64,000 nt of DNA from Chitinophagaceae bacterium (GCA_016713965.1 JADJOC010000010.1:124001-188000), one strand, 5' to 3'. Positions 1 to 10,107 are shown, counted from the stretch's first letter. The notes: generated from the sequence alone by a model not told the origin. A program made the numbers and translations.

Positions 1-509
1 AATTCGAGGCATACCAGCGTCAGCACTTCTTTTTCCTTTTCACTTAATACAACTTCGGATGTCAGGCTGGGATTAAATTTTTGTTTGGCATAATTCTTTT
101 TTATCAAAACTTTATTTACAAAAGGATTAAGGTGAAAGCCGGTACGCATAACATCCGTAATGGCTTTTCTTATTTCCGATGGTTCAGTATTTTTTAATAA
201 ATATCCGGCAGCACCGCAATCCATCAGGTGGCCAACAAAACGTTCATCTTCATACATGGTTAAAATAATTACACGTATGTTGGGAAAACTTTTAGTTATA
301 ATTTTTGTTGTATCTATTCCATCTTTAACCGGCATTTTAAGATCGCACAAAATCACATCCGGATTGGCTTCAGGAATTTTATTAAGCAGGTCGTCACCAT
401 TTTCCGCCTCCATAACAAATTTAATGTTAGAATACGGTCTCATAGAAAGGATTACTCCTTTTCTGAATATTTGGTGATCGTCAGCTATGGCAACTTTTAT
501 TTCATCCAT
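1..509 (-). CDS. NarL/FixJ-family response regulator, 3' end outside window
   Basis: Reading leftwards from the ATG at 509, the product begins MDEIKVAIADDHQIFRKG, a receiver domain with the acidic pair D10/D11, phospho-acceptor D56 in CDLKMP, T84 in LTMYE and K106 in YLLKN. A linker follows, and then the start of a LuxR-type helix-turn-helix (LSEKEKEVLTLVCLE) where the window ends. It should be a DNA-binding output regulator phosphorylated by the kinase encoded 62 bp upstream (572-1411), and the two genes plus 1451-2098 look like one operon. The receiver is complete; the recognition helix cannot be seen. Targets are unknown. Confidence 0.93.
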   Translation of the reverse strand, partial: MDEIKVAIADDHQIFRKGVILSMRPYSNIKFVMEAENGDDLLNKIPEANPDVILCDLKMPVKDGIDTTKIITKSFPNIRVIILTMYEDERFVGHLMDCGAAGYLLKNTEPSEIRKAITDVMRTGFHLNPFVNKVLIKKNYAKQKFNPSLTSEVVLSEKEKEVLTLVCLE

Positions 510-571
510 AAAGTTCGGGTTATGATAAAGTTACACAAAAATAATGAATGTAATAACTAAGTTGTAAAAAG

Positions 572-1411
572 TTATGATTTTATTTTATCAACAATTGGAT
601 TGGGGATTTCTAAAGTCACCTTATAATATGAATGTGCCTGGTCTAATTCAAAAAATATGCTGCCGGACAATACTTTTACCCGGCTGGAAATATTTTTTAA
701 TCCAAGCCCGTTGCCCAAATGGCTCAGTTCTTCAAATTTTTCCTGGCTAAGCCCTGTGCCATTGTGCTGCAGCCGGAAATACATTTTATCATTAAGCACA
801 TTTTGCGTAAGGTGGATAAAGTTGGATTTGCTATGCTTAAAGATATTATTGATCAGCTCCTGTATTATCCTGAATATAAGCAATTCCTTATCCACATCCA
901 GGCGTTGCTGGTAATTTTTAAACTTTACAGTGGCTTTAAATGCACCGCTGCCTTTAATTTTCTGGAATAAATCAATTGCGGCGCTTTCGAGGCCAAAATT
1001 TTTCAAGGTTGGCGGCATCAGGTTATGGCTGATATTACGGATCAGCATAATGGCATCATCGATAATCTTTCTTGTGCTGGCAACTGTTTCGAGCTGCTCT
1101 TCCCTGTTTTGGTTCACTATATGATCGCTCAGGTAAAGGCGGGCAGTAGCCAGCAGCGGGCCGGCATCATCATGCAAATCGGCAGCTATGCGGTTGCGTT
1201 CTTCTTCCTGGAATTGTATGGAGGCATTTAATAATATCTGTTGTTTTTCCTGCTCAAGTTTTTTTACTTTGGTGCTGAACTTTATGATTTTCCGCTGGTT
1301 AAATATTACAATCGTTACCACGGTCATTACCAATAGCACCATGCCCAATGTTCCAAAAAACATAAGGCCGCTTATCCCGATAGAGCCGGTATTGGTTTGT
1401 AAAATGAACAT
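572..1411 (-). CDS. Sensor histidine kinase, HisKA_3/DesK-like, one membrane segment
   Basis: The 279-residue protein has an N-terminal membrane segment (about residues 14-37), a coiled-coil stretch (40-70), a HisKA_3 dimerisation helix with the phospho-acceptor H80 in AADLHDDAGP, and an HATPase_c domain with N-box IIQELINNIFKHS and a G-box region ending GNGLGLKNISSRV. There is no periplasmic sensor domain, so input probably comes through a partner or through the membrane helix. It lies between a polytopic membrane protein gene (1451-2098) and its likely cognate regulator (1-509), all on the same strand with short gaps. The family call is secure; the signal is unknown. Confidence 0.92.
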   Translation of the reverse strand: MFILQTNTGSIGISGLMFFGTLGMVLLVMTVVTIVIFNQRKIIKFSTKVKKLEQEKQQILLNASIQFQEEERNRIAADLHDDAGPLLATARLYLSDHIVNQNREEQLETVASTRKIIDDAIMLIRNISHNLMPPTLKNFGLESAAIDLFQKIKGSGAFKATVKFKNYQQRLDVDKELLIFRIIQELINNIFKHSKSNFIHLTQNVLNDKMYFRLQHNGTGLSQEKFEELSHLGNGLGLKNISSRVKVLSGSIFFELDQAHSYYKVTLEIPNPIVDKIKS

Positions 1412-1450
1412 TATTGATTGCGGGGTTGTCTTATTGTGTTAATCCTGGTA

Positions 1451-2098
1451 TTACTCATCCTCAAATATACTATCATTAAAAGAAACATTTTTATTTGTAT
1501 TAACGTCTTCAGGTACTGTTTTTATTGCAATGGAAATAGAAAATAAGATGTTTTTTAGAATGGTTATGATACTATACATTATCGCAGATTGCAGCGAAAA
1601 ATCTTTATTATTTACTACATTTCTGGATAAAAGAAATAGAAAAAAAGTTCCTGAAGAATAAAATAAAAATGAAATAACAATCCAGAAACTTCTGGTATTG
1701 AATATAGGAATATCAGATTCTTCTTGTAATTTTTCAAAAAAGTAATAAGATATTGCTGTAATAAGTAATAAAAATTCTATTACAAATGGCATATTGCCGA
1801 ACTCTATACCATTACTTTTTATATAATTATATATGCAGAATATTAAAAAAGGAGCGATAGAAACCAATAATATCTTTTTAGCTAAATTACTTTTTAGGGT
1901 AAAATATAAAAAAGTTATGAATACAGAATATTCAATAAAAGTAAATATTCTCAGTAATAAAATATAACTTTTTAATGAATGAAAATAATAGCGGGCTAAA
2001 TAACAAAGTATAGCAAATATTCCTAGGCTTATTATATACACAAAAAAAACCCTTAATGCTTTGGTTTTTATATTTTTAAAAAAATAAAGACAAAACAT
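1451..2098 (-). CDS. Polytopic membrane protein next to kinase/regulator
   Basis: This 215-residue protein is very hydrophobic, with about six or seven predicted membrane helices and a short acidic cytoplasmic tail (NDSIFEDE). It has no recognised family signature. Its late segment TRSFWIVISFLFYSSGTF resembles DPTFWIVTGLFLYAAITL in the protein at 6554-7252, so the two look like distant members of one family. It is the first gene of an apparent operon with a histidine kinase that lacks a sensor domain, 39 bp downstream, which suggests (inference) a membrane sensing role. The start at 2098 is the only good ATG and is followed directly by the first helix. Confidence 0.7.
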   Translation of the reverse strand: MFCLYFFKNIKTKALRVFFVYIISLGIFAILCYLARYYFHSLKSYILLLRIFTFIEYSVFITFLYFTLKSNLAKKILLVSIAPFLIFCIYNYIKSNGIEFGNMPFVIEFLLLITAISYYFFEKLQEESDIPIFNTRSFWIVISFLFYSSGTFFLFLLSRNVVNNKDFSLQSAIMYSIITILKNILFSISIAIKTVPEDVNTNKNVSFNDSIFEDE

Positions 2099-2795
2099 TA
2101 AAGGTAGTAATTCACTTAATCTGGTTATGTTAAATAAATATGATATAATATGTATTGTTAGTGGATTAAAAATACAATAATAAAACTATAAAATCAAATT
2201 TATATAACTTTATTCAATCAAAGTGAAGAATATAATGCTGATACGCCTGGTAAGAATATTTCTAAGACCATGATTAATAGTTTTTGTGGTTTAATAATTA
2301 CTGTTTCGTTTTGTAAAGATTAAACAAACACAAAAAATAAAAAAGGGGTTACTGTCACCATGCAAACTAGGGAAAACTATACAAGATAGGTAGAGTATGT
2401 TAAAATAATAATAAAATAGATTATTTATTTATTATTATTTTAGTAAATGCACGACAAATGCCTAGTAATTTTACTATGCATTTGTCGTAAAATACCTTAG
2501 TATTTTTACCAGATAAGGATAATATGTCTCCATTAAATGGGATATGGTTTTTCTTATATCAATACTAACGCATTTCGTTTTAATTTATTATAGCCTGGGC
2601 TATAAATTTTAATTTGGGATATTGGATCAAAAAACGGGCCTAACTAATTTTAATTATAAATTACAATTAAATTTATTTAAAAAAATTGATTGACAAAGAA
2701 ACCACTGTTGATCTTTTGTAGGATTGTTGAACAAAACCTTCGGTAGCCGATCATCATTTAAACTTTGTAAATTTATTACTTAAACATTACCTATC
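2099..2795. other. Gene-poor AT-rich spacer with paired hairpins
   Basis: No credible coding frame is seen. The spacer separates the divergent minus-strand kinase operon from the IS91-type element. The part next to 2098 should hold the promoter of the membrane protein operon. The only clear structure is the double hairpin at 2452-2507, listed separately. Confidence 0.6.
2452..2507. repeat. Near-perfect 38-bp palindrome followed by a second hairpin
   Basis: Positions 2452-2462 (acgacaaatgc) pair with 2479-2489 (gcatttgtcgt), and the inner bases continue pairing (tagtaa with ttacta), leaving a two-base loop and a single mismatch over 38 bp. Immediately after, 2490-2496 (aaaatac) pairs with 2501-2507 (gtatttt). 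There is no T-run typical of a terminator. A recombination or IS-terminal structure is possible because a tyrosine recombinase and HUH-type transposase follow within 350 bp. Confidence 0.7.
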
Positions 2796-3759
2796 ATGAC
2801 AAAAAAAATCACCTGAAGATTTAAGGTATAACAAATACCTCAATCAGGCATGCCGCGAAGTTACAGGATTTGCCGTTTTATTACAACGCTTTTGAACGTA
2901 ATATTAGCATTTTGGGCCGTAGCCCCAAAACCTTTGAAAACTATTCACGCCACCTGGCTGCTATGACCTTACACTTTAAATGTTTGCCTACCGAGCTGGA
3001 TGCAGAGCAGGTAAAAGATTATTTGTACTTGTTGCAACAACGAAGCCCTACACCCTCGCAAACCTATTTCAAACATACGGTATATGGTCTTCGGTTTATG
3101 CTAAAAACAGAAGGCTTGCCTTATTTGTTTTTGCATTTACCCACTATTAAAAAAAAAAAAAACTTCCTGTAATACTTAGCAAAGAAGAAGTGTGGCGTAT
3201 GCTTAGTACAGCAAAGTTATTAAAGCACCGCATCCTTATTGGTTTAATTTATGGTTGTGGTTTGCGCTGCCTGGAAGTGCGTAATATCCGCCTGGTAGAT
3301 TTACAGTTTGAGCGCATGCAACTGCATATTGTACAAAGCAAAGGCAATAAAGACAGATACGTTCCTTTGAGCCATCATTTAATACGTGGCATACAAAAAT
3401 ATATTGCAAGCGAACATCCACAAGAATATTTATTCAATGGTAAGCCCAACGAACGAGCCGGAGGCGATTTTGATTTCCGCTATAGCCAGCGTGGTGTGCA
3501 ATGGGTTATACAATCCATTGCTAAACAAGCAGGGATTAACAAAGAGGTGCATACCCATACCTTGCGTCATTGCTATGCTACGCATTTGCTTGAAGATGGT
3601 ATCAACATCGTTACACTCAAAGATTTATTGGGACATCAATCCATAGAAACAACGATGGAATATTTACATGTATGCCAATTGCAAAATTTAAAATCATTTA
3701 GTCCACTAGATACATTATTTGCCCAATGCGCCCACAGCCCAGGTAGCCACCGCTATTGA
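2796..3759 (+). pseudogene. Tyrosine recombinase (phage-integrase type), frameshifted
   Basis: The N-terminal SAM-like DNA-binding domain reads SPKTFENYSRHLAAMTLHF, and the catalytic domain follows with the active-site arginine in GCGLRCLEVRN, the lysine hairpin QSKGNKDRYVPL, the HTLRHCYATHLLEDG box, the GHQSIETTMEYLH box and its nucleophilic tyrosine. All catalytic residues are present. The frame is lost in the first 25 codons (ATG at 2796, an extra A near 2802, another shift near 2855) and again in a long A-run near 3150-3165. Its end overlaps the start of the transposase. The indels sit in homopolymers, so they may be sequencing errors rather than decay. Confidence 0.85.
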
Positions 3760-4810
3760 CTTATTGGGCAATGAAGTAGGGCAAATGAATTTACCGGTGC
3801 ATGTATTAAAGACACTCCGTGCCATACAACAATGCCGCACATCGGCATTGGGAGGCCATGTAGATGCCTGCAACAGTTGTGGTACCCTTCACATTTCTTA
3901 CAACTCTTGCCGTAACCGCCATTGCCCCCAATGCCAGGGCCATAAGCGTGTGCAATGGATACAAAAACGTGAAGCAGAATTATTGCCTACGGTGTATTAC
4001 CATGTGGTGTTCACTTTGCCGGCAGAGCTGAACCCGCTTTGCCTGGAAAGCCCCAGGCTGGTGTACGGTGCTTTGTTTGAAAGCGCCTGGCAAACCCTGC
4101 AAAAGATGGGGGCCGCTAAAAATTTACAATTGGGCATGATTTGTATTTTGCATACCTGGGGGCAAAACCTTTCATTGCATCCACACTTGCATTGCATAGT
4201 TCCAGGGGCTGGTATTGATGCTAAAGGCAATTGGCAAAAAATAGATGCAAAGGATAAATTTTTATTCCCGGTAAAGGCGATGGGTAAAATATACCGGGCA
4301 AAATATGTTGCCAGCTTACGCAAGCAAAATTATAATGACAAAGCGTTAATAGAAACCCTGTTTTTAAAAAACTGGGTGGTATATGCCAAGCGTCCTTTTG
4401 GTAACCCTTCCAGTGTAATTGAATACCTGGGCCGCTATACCCACAAAGTTGCCATCAGTAACCAACGCATAAAAGCTGTAAACAAAGATGGGGTTACATT
4501 CCAATACAAAGATTATAAAGGGCAAGGCATCCAAAAGAAATGCGGTTAAGTGTACAAGAATTTGTCCGCCGCTTTAGCATGCATATTTTACCACATCGTT
4601 TTGTACGCATCAGGCATTATGGTTTTTTGAGTAGCACCTGGAAGCGAAAAAATTAAAAGGCTTACAACAAAAATTAGCTGTGCAAATACCCATTAGGGGA
4701 AGTACAAACCCTTTTGCACAAATGCCCTCATTGCAAAACGGGAACACTGGTAACAATAGCTGTATTTGGTAAACGTGGGCCACCTTCAAAATATCTTACG
4801 GAAACAAAAC
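3719..4810 (+). pseudogene. IS91-family Y2 (HUH) transposase, 3' part frameshifted
   Basis: An open frame of 276 codons from a TTG at 3719 carries an N-terminal zinc-binding region (CNSCGTLHISYNSCRNRHCPQC), the HUH-type motif HPHLHCIVPG, and the tyrosine region IEYLGRYTHKVAISNQRI. After 4549 the homology continues in other frames: VQEFVRRFSMHILPHRFVR at about 4549-4606, then a C-terminal zinc-finger-like segment CPHCKTGTLVTIAVFGKRGP ending near 4790. At least two indels are needed. The enzyme would nick single-stranded DNA for rolling-circle transposition. As written it cannot make full-length protein. Confidence 0.85.
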
Positions 4811-4997
4811 CTATTGCCTGTAGCTAAATTATGGGTAGGGGATTTTTTGTGCGTATGAAAACAAAAGTGCTACCTTAGGTTGCTAACCTGGCAAAAAATA
4901 GCAGCCATAAAAAAAATACCTATGTAAATTGAAAATGTTTTGCTCAGCTACACTCAACCATAACCCCATAACATCGGCATCGGTTTCGTTCAACATC

Positions 4998-5032
4998 GCC
5001 TTCATTGTTCGTCCTACGGACGCAACGAAGGC
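4998..5032. repeat. Strong hairpin, possible IS91-type terminus
   Basis: Arms gccttcattg (4998-5007) and caacgaaggc (5023-5032) pair with one mismatch, and an inner stem cgtcc/ggacg closes a three-base loop. It lies just past the transposase remnant, where the terminal hairpin of an IS91-type element would be expected. No T-run follows, so it is not a typical terminator. Confidence 0.5.
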
Positions 5033-5147
5033 TTAGTTATTAGGTGCACAGTAATTATTATTTATTTTCTTGGATTAGGGCTTTAAAAGATCCGGTCACT
5101 TATGTCAATCAACTGGTACAAAAGTACGCTAACATAATTGATTGATA

Positions 5148-5171
5148 AAGAGCATATTTGCTCTTTTTTTA
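5148..5171 (+). terminator. Rho-independent terminator
   Basis: A perfect 7-bp stem (5148-5154 aagagca with 5159-5165 tgctctt) around a four-base loop runs into a tract of T's at 5164-5170. No intact gene ends directly upstream, so it may be a relic of the sequence present before the IS91-type insertion. Confidence 0.7.
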
Positions 5172-5502
5172 AATTGATGTATTTACCCCGGACAACGTAA
5201 TTATTCAAAAATGCCCGGGTAAATAAACTATACCATGGTATCGTACATATACTACGTATCATTTCTTGTTCAGAATATTTTAACCTGTTATATTTGAATA
5301 TTATTATTATAATTTGTTGTGTTATTAAAATACTTTTTTAGCGGTAACCCGTATTCTGTCTATGTTTCGATAAGTTTCAACATGGCAGAAAGCTGTCCCT
5401 GTCAGTTGGGCTTGTCGAAAGCGTTGCGTAATAAGGTTTTCATAAGTTAATAGCAGAACACGTTCATCAATAATAAATCAAAAATTAAATATACCATTTA
5501 AA

Positions 5503-5640
5503 GGATGCATTTAAAATTGTCGCTTAAACCAGTTTCGCTTTTTCGCAATAATCTTCGCAACACCCTTCTCCTTTGGAGAAGGGACGGGGATGAGGTTTAA
5601 AAAATGAGCTAGAATAATTGCGACAATTTTAACTGCACCC
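5503..5640. repeat. MITE-like element with about 18-bp terminal inverted repeats
   Basis: The left end tgcatttaaaattgtcgc (5506-5523) is the inverted complement of gcgacaattttaactgca (5620-5637) with one mismatch. Inside, around 5566-5584, lies a GC-rich hairpin (ccttctcc ttt ggagaagg) of a dispersed Bacteroidota type; a relative is in the rplW-rplB spacer at 31425-31445. The element is about 138 bp with no coding capacity. Mobilising enzyme unknown. Confidence 0.6.
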
Positions 5641-5737
5641 CATTCAAAGTAATAGTTGCTGTTATATTATTTGTTGATATCTTTTAACAGCATTTACGAC
5701 TATTACCTTACCTTCAAACGAACCAAATACTAAATCA

Positions 5738-6400
5738 ATGAATAAAACTTCTACAATTAAATTTGCCATTGCCGACGATCATAAAATATTCAGGGATGGT
5801 ATTAAGATGGCCTTATCAAACAAACCTGGTTTAAAGCTGCTGTGGGAAGCAGAAAACGGGAGGGACATGATGCATAAAATTTCCGTAAAAAACCGGAAGT
5901 TTTATTGATGGACCTCCGGATGCCGGAAATAGACGGCATCAATGGTTTGGAGATGATCCGCAAAGAATATGAAGACATTAAAATTATTGTGCTGACAATG
6001 TATGACGACCAGCAGATGATCAGTAAAATGATGGAAATAGGGGCCAATGCTTATTTGACCAAAACCACCGACCCCGATGAAATTTACCGTGCTATACTGA
6101 CTTGCGTAAATGACGATTTTTATTTTAATGACCTGGTGAATAAGGCAGTGATGGGAAAGCTGATGCAGAAAAAATGTGCGCCAGCAATTCAGCAAGCACC
6201 TGCCTTTGACTTTTACTGAAAAGGAAATAAAAATTTTGCAATTACTGTCAGAGGATAAAACTACCGAAGAAATATCCAAAATAATTTTTTTAAGCCCACG
6301 TACTATCGAAACGATCCGCCAGAATATGAAGAACAAAGTAGATGCCAAAACCATAGCCGGTTTGATAATGTATGGCATGCGTAATAAATTGATTGAGTAG
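5738..6400 (+). pseudogene. NarL-family response regulator broken by two frameshifts
   Basis: From the ATG at 5738 the first frame reads MNKTSTIKFAIADDHKIF, a receiver start with the acidic pair. After a shift near 5890 the frame continues as MDLRMPEIDG with the phospho-acceptor aspartate and VLTMYDDQQM. After another shift near 6180-6215 it continues as a LuxR-type HTH (FTEKEIKILQLLSEDKT, then LSPRTIETIRQNM). All parts of a full-length regulator are present in order over 663 bp, so one or two bases of error would explain the breakage. No kinase gene is adjacent; the next gene is a membrane protein related to the one next to the kinase at 572-1411. Confidence 0.85.
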
Positions 6401-6553
6401 GGGGATTTTTTTGCCACAGTATAAATGTGTACTTGTAATGCTAACCATTTTGCAACTTGTATTACTACGATTTGTATTTTAAAATGAAACAATATTAATT
6501 CTAATTCGCCTGCACATTACTAGATTAACAGGATAAAATATTCACATTAATTT

Positions 6554-7252
6554 ATGACTATCGTAATTGTAGATAAAATAATAGTTGTTGCAGGAACAGT
6601 TGTGCTGCTAATAGCATTTATATTGGCATTTAAGCTTAGAAAGAGAAAAGATCTGCCAATATATTTCAGTTTTTTTTACTGGATACCTTTTAACCGTTTG
6701 TTAATTAGTTTAAATACTTTCCTAGGTAGTATTTTTAAAATTGTTAATCAACACAATTTTATTTTTTTTCAGAACTGGTTAAACTTAGCAGAGTATTTAT
6801 TAGTCAGCTTGTTCTTTTTTAAATTATTCAAAAAGGGTAATATAAATATCTTAATTAAAATTATTTTTATTGTGATTTTGGCATTAATAGCATTCCTTTT
6901 TTATATTAATGATTTGTATTCATGGTTACCTGAATTGTATTCAGTTTATAATTTTGGCATCTTTATATTTTGCCTGTATTATTATTACAAGCTTATCAAT
7001 GATGCTGAACCTACTTTAAAACTATGGGCTGATCCTACTTTTTGGATTGTGACAGGATTATTTCTGTATGCCGCTATTACTTTACCATTATTTGCGCTTA
7101 AAGATTATTTGTGGGCAAACTTTGGTGTATTGGTTGCCTATATTACATTTGTTATTACTAATGTGATAATTATTGTGGAATATTTGCTTTTTATAAAAGC
7201 TTTCCGGGCTGCGAAGGATAATGTAAATAATACTGATAAAGAATCTGTGTAA
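6554..7252 (+). CDS. Polytopic membrane protein, paralogue 1
   Basis: This 232-residue protein has about seven hydrophobic helices and a charged cytoplasmic tail. Recognisable blocks are FYWIPFNRLLISLNTFLG near the N terminus and ADPTFWIVTGLFLYAAITL near residue 160. A closely related but broken copy follows at 7329-8024, and 3'-end fragments of further copies lie at 10229-10270 plus 11539-11560 and at 12517-12603. I do not recognise a named family. The location downstream of a response regulator, with a distant relative beside a kinase at 1451-2098, suggests a link to two-component signalling, which is inference only. Confidence 0.75.
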   Translation: MTIVIVDKIIVVAGTVVLLIAFILAFKLRKRKDLPIYFSFFYWIPFNRLLISLNTFLGSIFKIVNQHNFIFFQNWLNLAEYLLVSLFFFKLFKKGNINILIKIIFIVILALIAFLFYINDLYSWLPELYSVYNFGIFIFCLYYYYKLINDAEPTLKLWADPTFWIVTGLFLYAAITLPLFALKDYLWANFGVLVAYITFVITNVIIIVEYLLFIKAFRAAKDNVNNTDKESV

Positions 7253-7328
7253 TTATATTAATATTTGTAGTATAGTAAAATGTAATGTTTCGCTCTCCCA
7301 AATACAATAATTAACGTATTTTTATTCT

Positions 7329-8024
7329 ATGTTATTCAAACCATTAGACTACACAATAATTTGTTCAGGTACGTTAATACTGTTGATAACATTTGTCTTA
7401 TCATTTAAGCTAAGAAAAGTAAAAGGGCTGCCTTTGTATTTTAGTTTTTTTTTCTGGATACCATTTAACCGTTTGCTCATTTGCTTAAACACTTTCCTGG
7501 GTTATATTTTTCAAATAATGTCTCACGAAACTTTTTTTCTTTTTTCAAAACTGGTTGTATTTATTAGATTTTTTATTGGTCTGCGTGTTTTTTTATTTAC
7601 TGTTTAAAAAAAAATAGTATTAACGTATTTATTAAAATTATTTTTGTATTGATATTGGGATTAATTATATTTATTTTGTCTATTAATAATTTGGATGAGG
7701 GATTGTCTCTATTGTATTCAGTTTTTAATTTTGCTATTTTTATATTTTGTTTTGTACTATTATTATAAGCTTCTTAATAATGCAGAACCTACTTTAAAAT
7801 TATGGACAGATCCTACTTTTTGGATTGTAACCGGTTTATTTTTATATGCTACTATTACTTTACCAATATTTGCCCTTAAAGATTATTTGTTATTTAATTT
7901 TGGAATATATGCTGCCTACTATTCATTCGCTTTTACTAACGTGATAGTTATTGTAGAGTATTTGCTTTTTATAAAGGCTTTCCGGGCTGCGAAGGATAGT
8001 GTAGCGATAAGTTCAGCTGAATGA
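7329..8024 (+). pseudogene. Polytopic membrane protein, paralogue 2, frameshifted
   Basis: The sequence follows 6554-7252 closely in both protein and DNA (FFWIPFNRLLICLNTFLG, then TDPTFWIVTGLFLYATITL, then EYLLFIKAFRAAKDSV). The frame is lost near 7560 and again near 7755, so the middle third reads in a second frame (FIKIIFVLILGLIIFIL). Allowing for two indels the product would be about 231 residues, the same length as its neighbour. It is a tandem duplicate. Whether it is truly broken depends on the read quality at those positions. Confidence 0.8.
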
Positions 8025-8331
8025 TGTGCTTAATTCAGTGGGCCATACTTAACATTGTATAAACTTTGTACAGCTTCGCCTTAATACATATCACAGGTAG
8101 TAGAACAACTACACCCTGGAAGAAAAACAACAGAATTTTTAGAGGAAAACACCATTGCTATTAAAAAACGATAGCACAACTTTGCTTTTTCGTAATCCTT
8201 AACAATAAACTGATCAGTATTCAAGCAGGGTTACCTGAACGGCAAAGTGCGTTCCTCAGCACTATAACAACAGGACGCTGAACAACCGACCCATGGCGAC
8301 AGACAGGCGAGAATAATTTAAACAACCTATT
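8025..8331. other. Intergenic spacer, 307 bp
   Basis: No gene is seen. A loose match to a Bacteroidota -7 box (taaactttg near 8077-8085, one base too long) could serve the lipoprotein gene at 8332, but support is weak. Confidence 0.4.
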
Positions 8332-9564
8332 ATGAAAAAATCACCTTTACAAAAGCTGCGGCTTTTTATAACTGCAGCCACACTGCTTTTGTCATTGAGC
8401 ATTTTCCAGCAATCCTGCACCAAAACAAATGAAGCAGCACAGGCTGTAACAACAACCCCTGTAGACAACTTTTAACCCTGCCCCGGCACTAACCCTGAGT
8501 TACAGCTTATAACAGACAACCTGCAGCAGCAATTTCAAAAAAACAATTTTGCAGCCAATTTTTTAGCCTGGCATGGCCAGCCCGTTTGGAACCAGGCCGT
8601 TAAAATAAAAAATAATACCGGTAATGTTATTGTATTAATCCCCGTAAAAAAAGCAAACGAAGTAACCGCTTTTATAGAAGTGATGTACAATAAAGAAAAG
8701 TTTTTTTACGGCCTGCACCGCAAAAGCTCCATTACAAATACAATAAAAGAATATAGCAATATTGGTTTTGATGAAGCAGCCGTTAAATGGTTTATGTATT
8801 ATTTTGATGCTAAGCTGGGCAGTAACACCACTACAAACAAAAGCAACCTGGTATCCCCACCTTACTGCTGGTATGAATCCTGTACCAATGGAGGTGGCTA
8901 TTCAAAAACCGGGACTGCCTCAGCCAACCCGGTACCCAACCAGCCCTGCTGGATACAGCATTGTGCAGATGAAGGCGGTGGTGGAGGTGGCGGAGGCAAT
9001 GGCGGAGGAGGAAGCGGTGGTGGCGGAGGATTTCCACCGAGCCCAACCCCGACTCCAACACCATGCCCGGTAAATGATGGCTGGTACAATATTATACCCC
9101 CACCACCGTGTGATGTGCCGGACCCGAATGGGTGTAATGTAAATCCTGCCGATGTACTGGCTAACGGTAAATCTGTTGCCAATCACATTTCAACAATTAC
9201 CAAACCGGAGGTTATCAAAAACGGGGAAGTTACAAGAGAGAAATATTATGACTGGCAGTTTTATGAAGGTAAATTTTTGGGGTATTCCTGGCGTTATATC
9301 AGTAAAGATAAATCTGTACAGGTAAAAGTTGGTAATGCGTGGAAATTTAAATCTATGGAACATCTTACACATACAAAAGATGGAACTTCACCTTTCTCTG
9401 CATCATGTGAGATAAATTCTGCCGTTCCTTCAGTAAGTGCAGATAAAAATTATGGGTATATGAAATTAGATTATACGGTTAAAGTAGAAATAAGTTGCGG
9501 TATTTCATTATATAATACAAGTAAGAATGATAATATTACAAAAAAATATCTTACCTACGAGTAA
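8332..9564 (+). pseudogene. Lipoprotein with in-frame stop at codon 48
   Basis: From the ATG at 8332 the product begins MKKSPLQKLRLFITAATLLL and has a lipobox-like SIFQQSC around residues 24-30, so a lipid-anchored envelope protein is expected. A TAA at 8473-8475 interrupts the frame. Reading through it, the same frame continues without a break to 9564 (about 410 codons) with a globular segment, a Gly-rich linker (residues about 210-235) and a Pro/Thr stretch SPTPTPTPCP. No alternative start lies close after the stop; the first ATG in the downstream part is at 8680. I do not recognise the family. Single-base substitution or paired indels would explain the stop. Confidence 0.65.
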
Positions 9565-9579
9565 AAATTAAATTATATT

Positions 9580-9608
9580 GGAGTTGCGTTTTAGTTAAAC
9601 GCAACTCC
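9580..9608 (+). terminator. Terminator-like stem-loop after the lipoprotein gene
   Basis: Twelve-base perfect arms (9580-9591 ggagttgcgttt and 9597-9608 aaacgcaactcc) enclose a five-base loop and are followed by a short T-rich stretch. It lies 16 bp after the stop codon at 9564 and separates it from the next gene. Confidence 0.75.
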
Positions 9609-9630
9609 ACTTTATTAAACCACTATTATA

Positions 9631-10107
9631 ATGTCAAAAATCTATTATCTATATTTATTAATTTTTTTTTTGATTACAGCTAATTTATTCTATACTCAAA
9701 AAAAGTCATTAAGAAATCAAGGTATAAATATTGATTTATATAATCTCTTTAAAAAAAATATATTAACATTAATTTCATCACATCACGATACAACACTTAA
9801 TTTTTTGAAAGAGGTGTACTTGGCTAGCAGGGAAGGTGATATAATTAAAGACACTTTGGTTTTATATTTTAGTAATAAAGTGAAAGATATTAGTTATACT
9901 TTTTCTAGGGAATTAGATAGTATAAAGAATTTAAAATTGTATAAAATTGAAGTTGGAAATGGAGAAAAGTATATAAAAGAAAAAAGAATTATTTTACCGA
10001 AAATGAAATCTGTTATAGAGTTTAAGCAAATAAACATTATAAATCCAAAAGATATATTATACAGATTTGAAAGATTTGAAAAAGATAAAATTAAAAATGA
10101 CCTGTGA
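9631..10107 (+). CDS. Hypothetical secreted or membrane-anchored protein
   Basis: The 158-residue product starts with a hydrophobic segment (YYLYLLIFFLITANLFY) that could be a signal peptide or single anchor, followed by a Lys-rich, strongly AT-coded globular part (INIDLYNLFKKNILTLIS). No domain is recognised. It has its own spacer and sits between a terminator hairpin and the repeat mosaic that begins near 10160. Base use is more AT-rich than the core genes, which fits acquisition from elsewhere. Confidence 0.55.
   Translation: MSKIYYLYLLIFFLITANLFYTQKKSLRNQGINIDLYNLFKKNILTLISSHHDTTLNFLKEVYLASREGDIIKDTLVLYFSNKVKDISYTFSRELDSIKNLKLYKIEVGNGEKYIKEKRIILPKMKSVIEFKQINIINPKDILYRFERFEKDKIKNDL

Larger units (their letters stand above)
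2796..5036 (+). mobile_element. IS91-type element with tyrosine recombinase, decayed; ends approximate
   Basis: A tyrosine recombinase gene (2796-3759) overlaps a Y2/HUH-type transposase gene (3719 to about 4810). This pairing is common in Bacteroidota IS91-family elements. Both genes are broken by several frame changes. A strong hairpin at 4998-5032, about 190 bp after the transposase remnant, may mark the 3' end. The 5' end is not defined; no target duplication is expected for this rolling-circle family. The outer coordinates are therefore only a guide. Confidence 0.65.
4811..5737. other. Gene-free spacer with three structured elements
   Basis: About 0.9 kb with no credible coding sequence. 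It contains the hairpin at 4998-5032, a terminator-like stem at 5148-5171 and a MITE-like element at 5503-5640, each listed separately. The final 100 bp should carry the promoter for the response regulator at 5738. Confidence 0.6.

Noticed and set aside
160..477. Plus-strand gene at the window start
   Set aside because: The minus strand encodes a clear response regulator through the same bases; the plus frame is its shadow.
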